A DNA stretch of 64,000 bases from Vitellaria paradoxa. Lineage: Eukaryota; Streptophyta; Magnoliopsida; Ericales; Sapotaceae. Both the position numbers and the translations under genes were made by a program. Shown piece by piece: positions 23,914 through 34,945 of the stretch (its first letter is position 1; each line of letters opens with the position of its first letter). Location: contig CM034237.1 of the NCBI GenBank assembly GCA_019916065.1, positions 19,613,752 through 19,677,751 of the forward strand, read 5' to 3'. A model generated the notes under the pieces. That model searched no databases and was not told the DNA's origin. It saw only the letters and a program-made list of their open reading frames with translations.

Positions 23914-25279
23914 ATGTAAGGATATCATTCCATCTTTTATTTAAAAAGTAGAATCACACATGGTGTTAATTACTTTAAAAACAGAATTAAGGGAATAGTA
24001 CGCCATATATTATTTTATCGCTTTCTTGTTCAAATTAAGGAAAACTTTAATTACCAAAAAAAAAAAGATTAAGAAAAACTTGAAGTAAATTTCTTTTTAT
24101 TTATGTTGGTTCATTAGGGCTAGGGAAGGAGTCAGTACGTATGTTTAGTCAAAGATGGGAAAATTGCTTGCTATCTTGAAAGAAATTGAGAATGTTTTTA
24201 TAATAAAATTATTAAGAATAATTACAGTAATATAATATAATTTGGAATAATAATTTAAAAAATTACAATTATTTTAATTGTCATCCCTAATCATTATATT
24301 CCATATTCAAGGATATATTTTTATTTTATTAGTTTCCTTAGTTCTTAATACATCCAATCCATTTTCATGTCAGTAGCAACAGAGAACATTTGGTTGTCTT
24401 TTGAGAGGGAATTTAAGAAAATTTACAAACAGATATTGTTTTAGTATCTACAGAAAATTAGAATTCATTCTAAAAAACAAATCTCAATCTAAAAAACAGA
24501 TATTGTTCTAAAAATTACCAAACAGATATTGTTCTAATAATTCTTAATCAAAAAACAATTCATTCTAAAAATTACCAATAAAAAATAGAAAATTAGAATT
24601 CATAAAAAACAAAATCAAAATCCCAAAAATCCCAACAAATCATACATTGGTAAAAATCATAAATTTATAGACAATATCTTCAAATCATAAATTTATGGAC
24701 AATGTCCCAAATCATAAATTCACTGGAACCAAAACTGTAATCACAACCCCAAAATAAGAATCCTAACAAATATATGTCATCAAGAAAATTTATCAATCAG
24801 AAAAATCTGGAAAAACAAATTAGAAAGCACCTACTTGACAATACCTCCAAATCAATAAGGTTTCACTTTGGGTGTTTGGACAAACCCCTGCAAAAAAGCC
24901 AGAAATAAAGTAAAAAACAATGTGAGAGAGAGAGGGAGGGACCGACAGAGAGAGAGGGGGACGGTGGGAGAAAGAGAGAGAGAGAGACAGAGAGAGAGAC
25001 CCGCAGCAAAAAAAAGAAAAGAAAACGAAGAAGAAGACCCGATAAAGGGAGGGAGAGGGGGGAGAGAGAGTTACAGTTAGAGAGAGAGGAACTCTTAGAG
25101 AGAGAGAGTTACCTGTACAGAGGAAATGACAGGCTTGGGCTCCGGCAACGGCAGTAGGTGGTGGGTGGCAATTTTGGTAGAAGAAGATTTGGCACTGGCA
25201 GGAGCTGGGCACGGGAGAGAAAAACACAACAGTGCACGGAAGGAGCAGTAGAAAAAGTGAAGAAGAAGTGGGTTTCCGG
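23914..25279. other. CACTA interior near its right end, no gene
   Basis: AT-rich with short internal repeats, for example AAATCATAAATTTATAGACA-like units at 24655-24725. It is followed by a (GAGA)n-rich purine tract at 24915-25110, which could be part of the element's promoter or leader. Open frames here, including a 154-codon one on the minus strand, are by-products of the simple repeats. Confidence 0.55.
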
Positions 25280-25563
25280 GGCAATTAAAAGGGGCATTTG
25301 CGACTGCCATTGGCGATTGCTAATGTTCACCTTTTGCGACTGCCACCAGCAGTCGCTCGCCTTTGCTCGCCGCGGAAAGTCCATCGCCACTAGGCGGTTG
25401 CTATTGGTCACCTTTTGTGACCGCCACCAGCGGTCGCCCGCCTCCCGCGGAAAGTCCATTACCACTGCGACCGCCTATGGCAGTCGCTATTGCTCACCGT
25501 TTGCAACCGCCACCAACGGTTGCCTGCCTCTGCTCGTCGCAAAAAGTCCATCTTCCAGTAGTG
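25280..25563. repeat. CACTA right sub-terminal repeats and terminal inverted repeat
   Basis: Units of 65-90 bp begin GCGACTGCCACCAGC / GTGACCGCCACCAGC / GCAACCGCCACCAAC and end with AAAGTCCAT. Three are present before the terminus TTCCAGTAGTG. They match the GCGACCGC motif class of the left end. A plus-strand 176-codon frame across this region is a by-product. Confidence 0.85.
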
Positions 25564-25566
25564 CTT

Positions 25567-27486
25567 TTAACAAAAATTTAACTTTTGATAATAAATTTTT
25601 AATTATTAAATATGTATTTTCTTGTAGCGAATTCATGTCCATCATCAATAAAACTCACTTTGGTCGAATAAGGTATCGGGGCGAATAGCTTATACCAAAC
25701 TACAAATGGCAGCCACTGACATGGGAACCAAATAAAATATCAAATTGAAAAATAATCAAAGTCCAAATATGTACCAAGTTGTATTATTTTTTCAATTATC
25801 TCATCTGAAAATTTTCGAATCACTCAAATCAATCAACCAATCACAAAAATAACGAACACAAGATTGGTAATGAAGAAATCTTTTACCAACTAGTAAAGGT
25901 AAAACTCCGGGTTCAATTTCAAAGACCACCCAAACTTCCACTATATAATTAAGTTACAAGTACCCACTTAAAATCTCTACGACTCCTCGCACGACTTCTT
26001 TCAAGTACTTGCTTGAGTCCTCGACACACCTAGACCAAGTAGAAACAAACTTTTTAACTCCTTAGAAAGTGAACAGACTCAGTCAAGAATAATGGAAATA
26101 AGAGAAAGAGCTATAAGCTCACAAAGAAAAATTCTCTCTCTCACAAGACTCTATAATATACCCCTTTAGTTGTCTTTTGTACATTAAGCTTGGGTGCATA
26201 TATGTAGACTTACACATCCTATTCCAATTAGAACTCAAATATATAAGTAGATTTCTTAAATGGAAACAAAATCTTCTATAATTCAAACTATCAGTTTCCC
26301 AGCGCACTCCCTACGGGGTCTACTGCCAAAAGGTCAAACTTGCGTGCATCTTGCGAGCTCCCAGTGCCATGTGGTGCAACTGTGCGCTCCCTGCACGTTA
26401 CCTGTGAGATACATTGAATTTTTCTGCATGTTTCCTAATCTGTGCAGTCTTCTTCTTTACTCCTAATTGGATTTAGATTTGCAATATTGCAGTTATGTTT
26501 TTTTGAAAACTTGCCCATTTTAAAAAATTTTCAATTTAGAAAATATTCAAATCTTCTTCTCTCTTCAATTTAAAAAATATTCAAATTTGTCACATTTAAT
26601 TTAAGATTTTGTATGAATTTATCACTAAAAAACCTTATATCATCCAAACAATGCATAGTTAGTTTCAAAGACGCACATGTCTAAAAAGTCACCAAAGGCA
26701 CACCAAAAAGACTAAAGGTTAATATATGCTTTCTATATATGTATATGCATGCAAAACAAACTAGATGATTAATACTCGCAATTCTATTAGATGGCTCATT
26801 CAACAAATCTTTCCTTCCACACGGAGCTCATCCGCACGTCCTCTAATTACCTAAATGTTAGTAACTTGTAACAGTTTATTAGGGTCTTTCCCAGAAAGTA
26901 TAAAACAAATAATAATTTTAAATTTAAAAACTCATCAAAAAAGTTTAAACTTAAAAGAGCCCTAATTAAATTAAACTAATTTAATATTATTTTTGTTAAA
27001 TAATGTTATTTATTTAGTTAGTTATTTGATTTTTATTTTTATATTTTCTATTATTCTTACTCAGTAAAATCAAGTTATTATCTTTTTCTAAAAGAGGCAC
27101 TTGAGGAAAGAAGATAACGATTGCTATTATACTAATAACAGATCTGAATCACAATTTTTACTTTGCATTTTAGGAATGTGAATACCTTCACTTGTACATT
27201 AAGCATTTGTTTTTTATAAAATAATTATTTAGAAAAAATAAAAAAGATTTTCAAAATTACTTTTTTGTGATGAAATAAAAAATAAATTAAAAATTAAATT
27301 ACCAAGGAATACCTTTTTTAGATCATTTGTTAATCATTCATTAAGTGATAAATCACTATAAGTGATGAAAATACGCAATTTAAATAATAAAAAGTTTAAT
27401 ATTTAAAAATTATCTAATCTAGCAAAATAAGAACAAATACTGTATTTGAAATTTCATATTTTCTTTTTCTTGCTTTCCTTTATCTC
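25567..27486. other. Intergenic stretch, nothing recognised
   Basis: Mixed AT-rich DNA. The 25850-26450 part is less AT-rich and reads like retrotransposon LTR or leader sequence, but no partner copy or coding domain is visible. Confidence 0.45.

Positions 27487-27524
<38 letters not shown>
27487..27524 (+). repeat. (ATT)n microsatellite
   Basis: About 12 TTA units. Confidence 0.95.
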
Positions 27525-27899
27525 TTGTAACATTTTTACCCCTCTTGAATCTGTTATTCAGACACACCCTGGACTTCAATTGTATCGCCATTTTCAAATA
27601 GTATAATTTTCTGACTGCCAGCAATTCGAAATGAAATTTTGCCCTCAACAATCAATTAACCAAGCAAACACAAATAAAACAATCTTAAAATATAGAAAGA
27701 AATTGAACACACAAAATATTGGAAAAACTTTTTATGATTAAGGGAAAAAAAATAAGTCACGGAGACTAAAAGATCAACTACTTGTGCAACTTGGTTACAA
27801 TGAGGATTATATTATGTGTATACACAGATTACTCATTCTACTTTTGATTTAACAATTATAATGAATGTCTTCTTACTATCTCTAATACATTAAGAAAAA

Positions 27900-27960
27900 A
27901 CCCCTGAGTATAAGGGTGTGCAATATACTTTTATTCGGTGAGATCGAGGTCAAATTATCA
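27900..27960 (+). repeat. Dispersed repeat motif GTATAAGGGYGTGCRATATA, copy 2
   Basis: CCCCTGAGTATAAGGGTGTG then CAATATACTTTTATTCGGTG and GAGATCGAGGTC match 9085-9170 in the same orientation. The sequence to 28100 is probably the rest of the same diverged element. Confidence 0.5.
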
Positions 27961-30269
27961 AGAAACCTAACATGATAGTTTCTAAGTTTTAAGAGGTGTA
28001 AGTCACTTACTACTCAATTCAAAGTGAAAAAATTTTCAAGTGTTTGAGTGGATGAGTCTTCTAAAAATCTCTAATAAATTTAATTGGTCAAAAAAAAAAT
28101 TAATTAAAGGAAATTAAACCAAATTATTAAACACCTAAAAACAGCAAGTAATTTAATGATGAAGTTACAAACAACTCAACTAAAATAGCAAATAAATTCA
28201 AAGTAATACAGAAATCAATTAAATAAATTCTTGATTCAACTTTTAATTCCGAGTAGAATCATTTTTCATAATTCGATGTGCAACTAGCCATAATTTAAAT
28301 TTCACGTGATCGAAAGATAAATCATAAAATCTTTTTGTGAAAGTTCCTTAAATTTTAAAACAACTTTTATATTCACAACTAGGATTATAAAACCCAATGA
28401 TCTTCTTTTATATTATTTTTGGTTTGAACCTAATTTATTTATTTGAAAACTATAAAAGAAAATATTTTTTATTCGAAAATCTTTATTAGTGATTACAGAG
28501 AATGTAATCAAAGATTTTCGTTTTCGAAATTTTTCTGATAATAAATAAAATCAAATTTGGTAAGAAAAGGTAAACTTATACATTGATGCTTTCTCTTCGC
28601 ATGCATAACCCTACACGCATCATATTGATTATAATATTTCACCTTTCTTTAATTCGTTGAACCAAGAGTAAAGATTTAGCCTCACACTGACATAATGTAA
28701 ACAAAATACATAAAAACAACAATCAGACAAAAAAATAAATATCACTAAAAACAATAATTAGATAAAAAATAAATATCACTAAAACATAATGGAAATGAAA
28801 AACCGTACTTCGAAGCAAGATTAAAACCAAATCTACAAACAAAAAAAATCGAAAGCACTCTGAAAGCTAAACTAATATTTGTGAAAAGCATTCTAGAATT
28901 CTGAAATATTCTCTTGAAAAGCATGCGTACTACGGCTGAAAACAATGTATTTATATAGATGACTCAAAATCTAAACCTAAAAATTTTCGTACAGAATAGT
29001 CGCTGGTGTCCGAACTGCTCAACTGGAGTGTCCGGACATTAGAGAAGGTCAGGCCCAGCTTTTAATCTTTATCTTTTTCTGCCCTTTGTCTCTTTATTGC
29101 TATTCAGATCGAACATCGGAGTGTCCGGATAGCAGTTGCTTTTTTCTCATTATCTTTACTATTGCTTATTTCAATAATTTCCGTCTTTTCTCTACATTTT
29201 GGAAAAAGAACATAATAAACATTAAAAGTAACTAACATCTTTATAATTATTAAATAAAATTTATGAATTTATGATCTAATTTGATATTTGTAATTACACT
29301 TTTTAAGTGTAATCATCTTCGTAAATTTCGCACCCGATAAAGAACTTGCTCACACCTTTGAACACTTTTGAAGGACCAATGAATTACAAAGTATTTGATG
29401 ATGAATCGTTACGGCAATGATGAGAGAAATCTTCTTTGAATCTTAGTGTATAAATGCAATCTCCTCTCTTACTCTAGGAACCTTGAATAAGGTCATTTAC
29501 ATAGGGCAATAGTGTATCCAACCTTAAATATGATTAAGAGCTACTTTGGATACGTTTAAGAAGATTTCCTAGCTACTTTACTCAAAACTTAAACCTCTTT
29601 AAATTTTTAAAAATTTTCAATCTTCGTTTGGATAATATATTCAATGAGCTTCCCAGCAAGATGCGGAATTTCCCAGCTTGAAATACATTGCTTATGTTTT
29701 TCCTAGCATGAGAATATTTAACTTGCTTTTTTTTCTGGTGGATCCTAACGAGATATCCAATGAGGTATAAAATTCACACTACATCGAAATTGGATCGAAC
29801 TAGACCAAAATATATATAGCACAGTTGACACCTCCTTACAGGCAACTCACTAAGCGACCCAGCTAGTGGCAGCAAGTGAGCTAGCATCCGGCTTGCCAGC
29901 TTCGCTTTGTTTCCGCCGCTCTTCTGTCGCTTTGGTACTTTGATTGTTCGGCTATGTTCCAACTTCAAAAACCATTAAATTTATAGATTTTGACATCCTA
30001 ATCAAATGTCTAATAATATAAGTTCGAGTCATTATTTTGTCTACACAAATTTCTAATTACTAGTAAAAAAATCTATGTAAATTATTTTGATTGCGCTTTA
30101 TATTGATTATTTCTTATTCTTTGGATATATATACAAGAGACTCTAGAAAAAAAGAATGAGATTCCAGCACTGGAGTTTTCTAGCTATGCATGTTCTTGAT
30201 TAAACTTGTTCTCTTTGTATGTGAAAATTTTAAAAAAATTTTAAGCATTTTTCAAGTTCAAAAATATTA
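27961..30269. other. Intergenic stretch, nothing coding recognised
   Basis: AT-rich. A duplicated phrase GGAGTGTCCGGA occurs at ~29024 and ~29120. A block with GCGACCCAGCTAGTGGC at 29856 resembles, inverted, sequences near 38130 and 53240. No gene can be supported. Confidence 0.45.
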
Positions 30270-30280
30270 AGGGTCCGTTT

Positions 30281-31877
30281 GGTTTGACCATTTTAAGCCT
30301 GTTTTTCGTTTTTTATTTTTAAAAATAAGAAAAATAATGAAAAATTTATTTGGTTAACTGTATTTTTAAAAATTATTTTCGAAAATAAAAAATCCCATTA
30401 CACTGAAAATGGGAAACGGTTTTTGCTCGTTTCGGGCGTTTTCATCCAAAACACGGAAAACGCCAAAACGCGGAAAACGCCAAAACTACTCCTGGATTTC
30501 GTTTCACCTCTTCACACATTCTTCCTCCGCCTCTGCTAAATTCATTGATCGAAACTCCGGGCGCTGCCGTCACACATGACCGGACGAGGGAGTTACGTAG
30601 GTAATATCTCTCTCTCTTTCTTTGTGTGTGTTTGGGTGTGTGTACATGAATGCCCTCAAACTGATGTTGATTGGGTAAATGTATATATATATATATATAT
30701 GATATCGTTCATCTCACTGCCATTATTTGAATACTCTCTCCAATCCCTATCAAAGAAACCTGACCCAAATCCGAGTAAGGTTCTTGAAGATTCAGGAGGT
30801 TTGGGGCTGGGGGTATTGACCCAAATCCGAGTAGGGCATGTGATTCAAAAGTTTTTTGTGCATAAATTGTAATGGATATGCTTCTTTGAAAACATAACAT
30901 AAATCAGAACTCTATTTTTGGAATCTTTTCACTACTGAAACTGTGTTTAAAGAATGTGGATAGCTGTTAATAATTTGTTTATGTCTCATGGTTTTCTGGA
31001 ACTTGGTGCCAAAAAATTAGGCGTCTTAGCTTGCAGAGCTCCAAATATATTGAGAACTTTCTTATGTTATGTCCATATAGGGGAACAACAGCATAGAAAA
31101 TTTCTCTAAATTAGAGTAGAATGAACTAAGTTCACATTCTTTTGGCCTTTCAGGCATAGAATTATATTCACGTAATTTGAAATTGCTTGTACCATTCTTT
31201 GATTCTCCATCAATTGCATTATAGAAGATTGAGAAGGTATATATATATATTTTATTTATTTTAGAAAATTGTTGTTCAATTTTAACACACACAAATAGCC
31301 TGTTACAAAGTACATGGCTCAATTTGAGCTAGAGTTTGACAAATGTCTTTTAGACAACATCTTGTCTTAGTCAAAGGAGTATATAATTTTCAATGCCTCT
31401 CATAGTTTCATCGAAACGAGTCAGCTGTCTGGAGGTTTTAAACCCCTGCACCGCTTCAATTTCCATCCATAAATTTGGTTAGAGAGTTGCAGATTTGCAA
31501 TTATAACAAAGCCTCAGCAATTCCAAACATATCGATCTACGTGTGGCATCAAATGGATCCTCTCACAAGAAACCCAATTGAATCTGGAAAAACAAATTCA
31601 GTTTCATGGTTCTTACCCTCAATTTTGTAGAACTTTGACGTTGCTCCAGTATGTTGTGGGTAGGTGCTGTGATTGTCTTAGTTTTTTTTTTTTTTTTTGG
31701 GAACTTTTCTTGACCCTGGTATCTGGGTTAAGTTACATGTTATTATTAATTCATATATTATTAGCTAAGAGAAATATTAGGACTAGCAATACCAATTCTA
31801 TATATTCTTATTAATTCATATATAATTAGTTAAGGGTAATCATATGACTAACATACACAACTTCATTGATAGACAAC
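30281..31877. other. Harbinger 5' region, leader of ORF1
   Basis: It runs from the terminal repeat to the ORF1 start. The 30480-30600 part is GC-richer (CACCTCTTCACACATTCTTC then GGGCGCTGCCGTCAC) and is a good candidate for promoter and transcript start. A splice-donor-like CGTAGGTAATATC follows, so a 5' intron is possible. No protein is recognised. Confidence 0.45.
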
Positions 31878-32928
31878 ATGGGAGGTCACAGAGGTAAGGA
31901 TATGAATCCAATGACATGGTCTATGGAAAATGAGCGTGCCTTTATCGGTATACTTTATGAGTATGTGAAAACAGGAAAATTACAATGTTCTACATTCACG
32001 AGAGACATCTGGGAGAGGATCAATCAAGAAATGGTTGCAATTACAAAACAGGATTATGGGATAGAACGATTAAAAAGTAAGTGGAATCGTTTACATAAAT
32101 CGCATCGCTTGTTCTCTCAACTTCTAGCACATACAGGGGTGACATGGGATCCAAATACCAATCAAGTGAATGCTCCAGAGGATGTTTGGCAACACTTATA
32201 TACGGTATTTAAAATGAATTAAGTAAATCTTTTACCGCAATTTTTTATGATAGCATATTACTTTGTTTTGTCATGACATATACTAATATGTGTTGTTTTA
32301 ATTATTATAGATAAATAAGAATGTGTATAAGATATTTAGGAAGGAAGGATGTCAGAATTATGAACTTCTTGGGGAAATTTTTGGTGGAACTACTGCATCT
32401 GGAGTGTTACACAATGCTTCTACTCAATTGCCTCCAACATCAGATGAAGAAAGACAATTAGAGGATGATTTTTTGAACAATGGTGTGCATGTTCGATTGG
32501 AAAATGATGGTATTGTTAAAGATGCAACTACTCGTCAACGAGAGTGTGATACAATATCTAACGAACGTCGACGTAAGGAACCCAAGATAAGTAAGAGTGA
32601 TAAGCTTCAAGTATGTATGAAGCAGTGGATAGCTTCAGTTACTCAGAGGACCGAAGAAATTGAACTTAGGAAGTTGTACTTGAAAGAAAAGCTTGCCAAG
32701 CTCCAATCAAAATCACATTCTTCCCAAACAAGTGATTGTGAAGTTACTAGTCAAGCAAGTAATCCTTACTCTACAGAGGCGTGCATTGGCATCTAAAACA
32801 ATATGGAAGGGTTGTCTGATGAAGTCTATGCTAAAGGAGTTATGGCTTTTGAAAAAGAAAGTTTTAGGATATCGTTTGTGAGGATGCCAGCACATAGGAG
32901 AGAAGGCGCCTTGAAACTTATGATTTGA
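31878..32928 (+). pseudogene. Harbinger ORF1, Myb/SANT-like DNA-binding protein
   Basis: The start ATG is at 31878. Exon 1 (31878-32204) encodes a Myb/SANT-like trihelix domain: TWSMENERAFIGILYEYVKT, then RDIWERINQEMV, GIERLKSKWNRLHK and VTWDPNTNQVNAPEDVWQH. The donor at 32205 joins the acceptor before 32311 in phase 0. Exon 2 continues with YKIFRKEGCQNYELLGEIF, an acidic/basic linker and a helical C-terminus. A TAA at 32794-32796 interrupts the tail; the same frame continues with MEGLSDEVYAKGVMAFEKE to a stop at 32928. In this family ORF1 is needed with the transposase for movement, so loss of ~43 C-terminal residues probably matters. Confidence 0.82.
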
Positions 32929-34371
32929 AAGTGCAATGAGTTGGAACTTCTTATGTATTTTGCTGTTTAGCTTCTGGCTTATGGGTACCTTGAATTTAAG
33001 ATTGTTTTGGATTTGTATTTTGAATTTACAATTTAGAAAAATGGTGAATGAATGCTGTTAGTTTTGATTTTGGCTTGTGGGTACTTTTCATTAATTGTCA
33101 TTTTGTTGCTATTCTTTTGTTTGATTAATGCATGCATATATTTCTACCATTCCTCAATTAAAGGCTTTTGCCAGAAAATCTTCCCATACAAAAGGGAACA
33201 GTTGGTGTGGTAAGCATACAAAAACACCACCCTATTGTGGCCTACTTACTGAATTTGTAACAGCTTACATTCTGTTTTTTGGTAGATAATGTGAGTGGTA
33301 AGCATAGCAGGAATGATGGAAGCAAAATTGGCATAAATGGGCATCCCTCAAAAATAACTCAGTGGACACTGTTAAGTTGATTGAGAACGTGATTGGTGTT
33401 TTACAGGTATGAATTATCCGGCTCACAATTTCTGTTTTGTTTGGTTTCTTCTACTTTCTTTGTTTTTCAGTTCAATGAATTTTTTGCATGGCTGTGTGAC
33501 ATGATAGCTTGCATCTGTCGACGCATTTTTTTTATTTGCTGTCTTTTTTTTTTATTAGTTTTACTCAACTACTGAAGTTCATGAGCTGCAGTCCTTATAC
33601 CAATTTGCCGTATAAAAATATTAAAGGTCACTCTGAATTTCAGTTTCATTATTAGTTGGACTTGAAATCGACCCATCTTGGGGAGTAGGATTCCATTAAA
33701 AGAGTTATTGTCCCAAAATTGTTCTATCACTTTTTTTTTTCTCCTTAGCCATGCTCTAATTTATTGATAATAAATTTTAAGCTGGTAAAATATATGAGCC
33801 ACATACCACTTGAATTTCGTTTTGATTTCTCTGCCATAAATGTCATATTCACTTTCCTGGTGGGTTATTGTGAAATGGTTTTAATTATTCCTAGGTGCGA
33901 AGTCACTTTAATTATTTTTTGTGACATTTGAAGTGCACGTCACAAGCATATATATATATATATATTTGGGGATTTATCAGCAATAGTTGCCCTTTTCACG
34001 GGGTCATCTAATCCCTTACGCTGAAATATGAGGCCCACATATGGCACTGTCATTGTATCTACATCTTGGAACTCCAATTTTTTTATTCTTTTTCACTCAA
34101 ACATGCGACCCATGAAGATGGATGTGTTTTTAACTAACACATCAGGTTGATCGCATAGCAGATAACATAAACTTCGCCGTGCTAAAACAGTTGGGGACAC
34201 CATGGTTCCTACGTCTATAAACTGCACGTACAACCAATCAAAATGATCCAATAGCCATAGTGGACATTGCATCCCCAATATATATATATATATATAGAAT
34301 ATATAGTTCACAATCTTTTCTTCTCTCTGCAAAATTTGAATTTCACGGGGTCATCCTGTGACCATAGGAAA
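32929..34371. other. Harbinger interior between ORF1 and the HD-Zip fragment
   Basis: No coding domain is recognised. It contains (AT)n tracts (33948-33965, 34278-34296). A 15-bp direct repeat TTTCACGGGGTCATC occurs at ~33994 and ~34340, bracketing ~350 bp that may also be captured, non-coding DNA. The 3' end of ORF1 transcripts probably lies near 32930-33100. Confidence 0.45.
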
Positions 34372-34710
34372 TTAATCCAAAAACTGCAAAATTAAATTAA
34401 TTATCCTCAGTTTTTCCAAGTAGATCACTTTCCTTCTGCAACTGCAGGAGCCAAAAAAATGAGTTGTACAAAGTCTTCTCAAGTAGTAGGGAGAAAAAAA
34501 AAAAAAAAAAAAAAAAAAAGGAAGATGAAGAAGAAGAAGAAGAAGAAGAATTAGATTGTTACCTGTATGAGTAAGGACTTTCTTTTTCTTTAAGGACTCA
34601 AACCTAGAATGTAAATTTTCATAATTGGCTTTGAGTACTCTGTAGTCTTGCTCTATTTGCTTTGACTTCAACCTAGTTCTCCCGTTCTAAAACCATATAG
34701 CTATCTATAA
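34372..34710 (-). pseudogene. Captured fragment of an HD-Zip class I transcription-factor gene
   Basis: On the minus strand, helix 3 of a homeodomain is readable as IAIWF, a stop, then NGRTRLKSKQ (34708-34660). It continues without a break into a leucine zipper: QIEQDYRVLKANYENL then HSRFESLKK (to ~34580), ending at a donor-like CAG/GTAACA at 34562. After ~125 bp of (GAA)n and poly-A comes LQKESDLLGKTED (34437-34395), which fits the end of the zipper. HD-Zip I proteins have WFQNRRAR followed directly by this zipper, and the text is closest to the ATHB7/12 type by memory. The Gln of WFQN is a TAG stop and conserved residues are altered, so it is a decayed capture. Confidence 0.75.
34494..34551 (+). 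repeat. Poly-A followed by (GAA)n
   Basis: 26 A residues, then GGAAGATGAAG and AAGAAG repeats. It sits inside the intron-like gap of the HD-Zip fragment. Confidence 0.95.
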
Positions 34711-34945
34711 AAGCTACTCAAAATTGGAACTAACACTTGTCCACAGCTCAAAATTGCTTGCCCAAGCTTGCTTGAGTTTCACATACATTTCAGGGAGATG
34801 GCCTCCCTTTAAGTTGCTTATTCAGTGCTTGATAAAATGTATATTTCATGACTGATTCAAATTCTAATAGACAATTTGTCTGTTCTCTTTCTATTCAATA
34901 TTCATAGCTTGAAGCTTTTACATAAAATATTGTTATTGCAGAGAG

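Larger units (their letters stand above)
13121..25563 (-). mobile_element. Full-length CACTA (En/Spm-type) transposon, 12.4 kb
   Basis: The left end is CACTAGTAGAA and the right end, read inward, CACTACTGGAA. The 3-bp target duplication CTT flanks both ends (13118-13120 and 25564-25566). Sub-terminal regions at both ends carry many GCGACCGC-type motifs in both orientations, the expected TnpA-binding arrays. Inside, on the minus strand, are a TnpD-like transposase gene (17410-21032) and then a TnpA-like gene (15325-17331). The interior also has a satellite array (13918-15120) and a nested Harbinger-like element (22687-23910). The ends are complete, but both transposase genes carry stops, so the copy is non-autonomous now. 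CACTA TIRs and 3-bp duplications are established family features; the pairing of ends is my inference from matching termini and duplication. Confidence 0.92.

Noticed and set aside
24820..25688. Long frames on both strands (154 and 176 codons)
   Set aside because: They cover (GAGA)n purine tracts and the CACTA sub-terminal repeats. Composition explains the absence of stops.
29000..29130. Repeated GGAGTGTCCGGA phrase as a possible regulatory array
   Set aside because: Only two copies and no further structure; probably part of a diverged retroelement.
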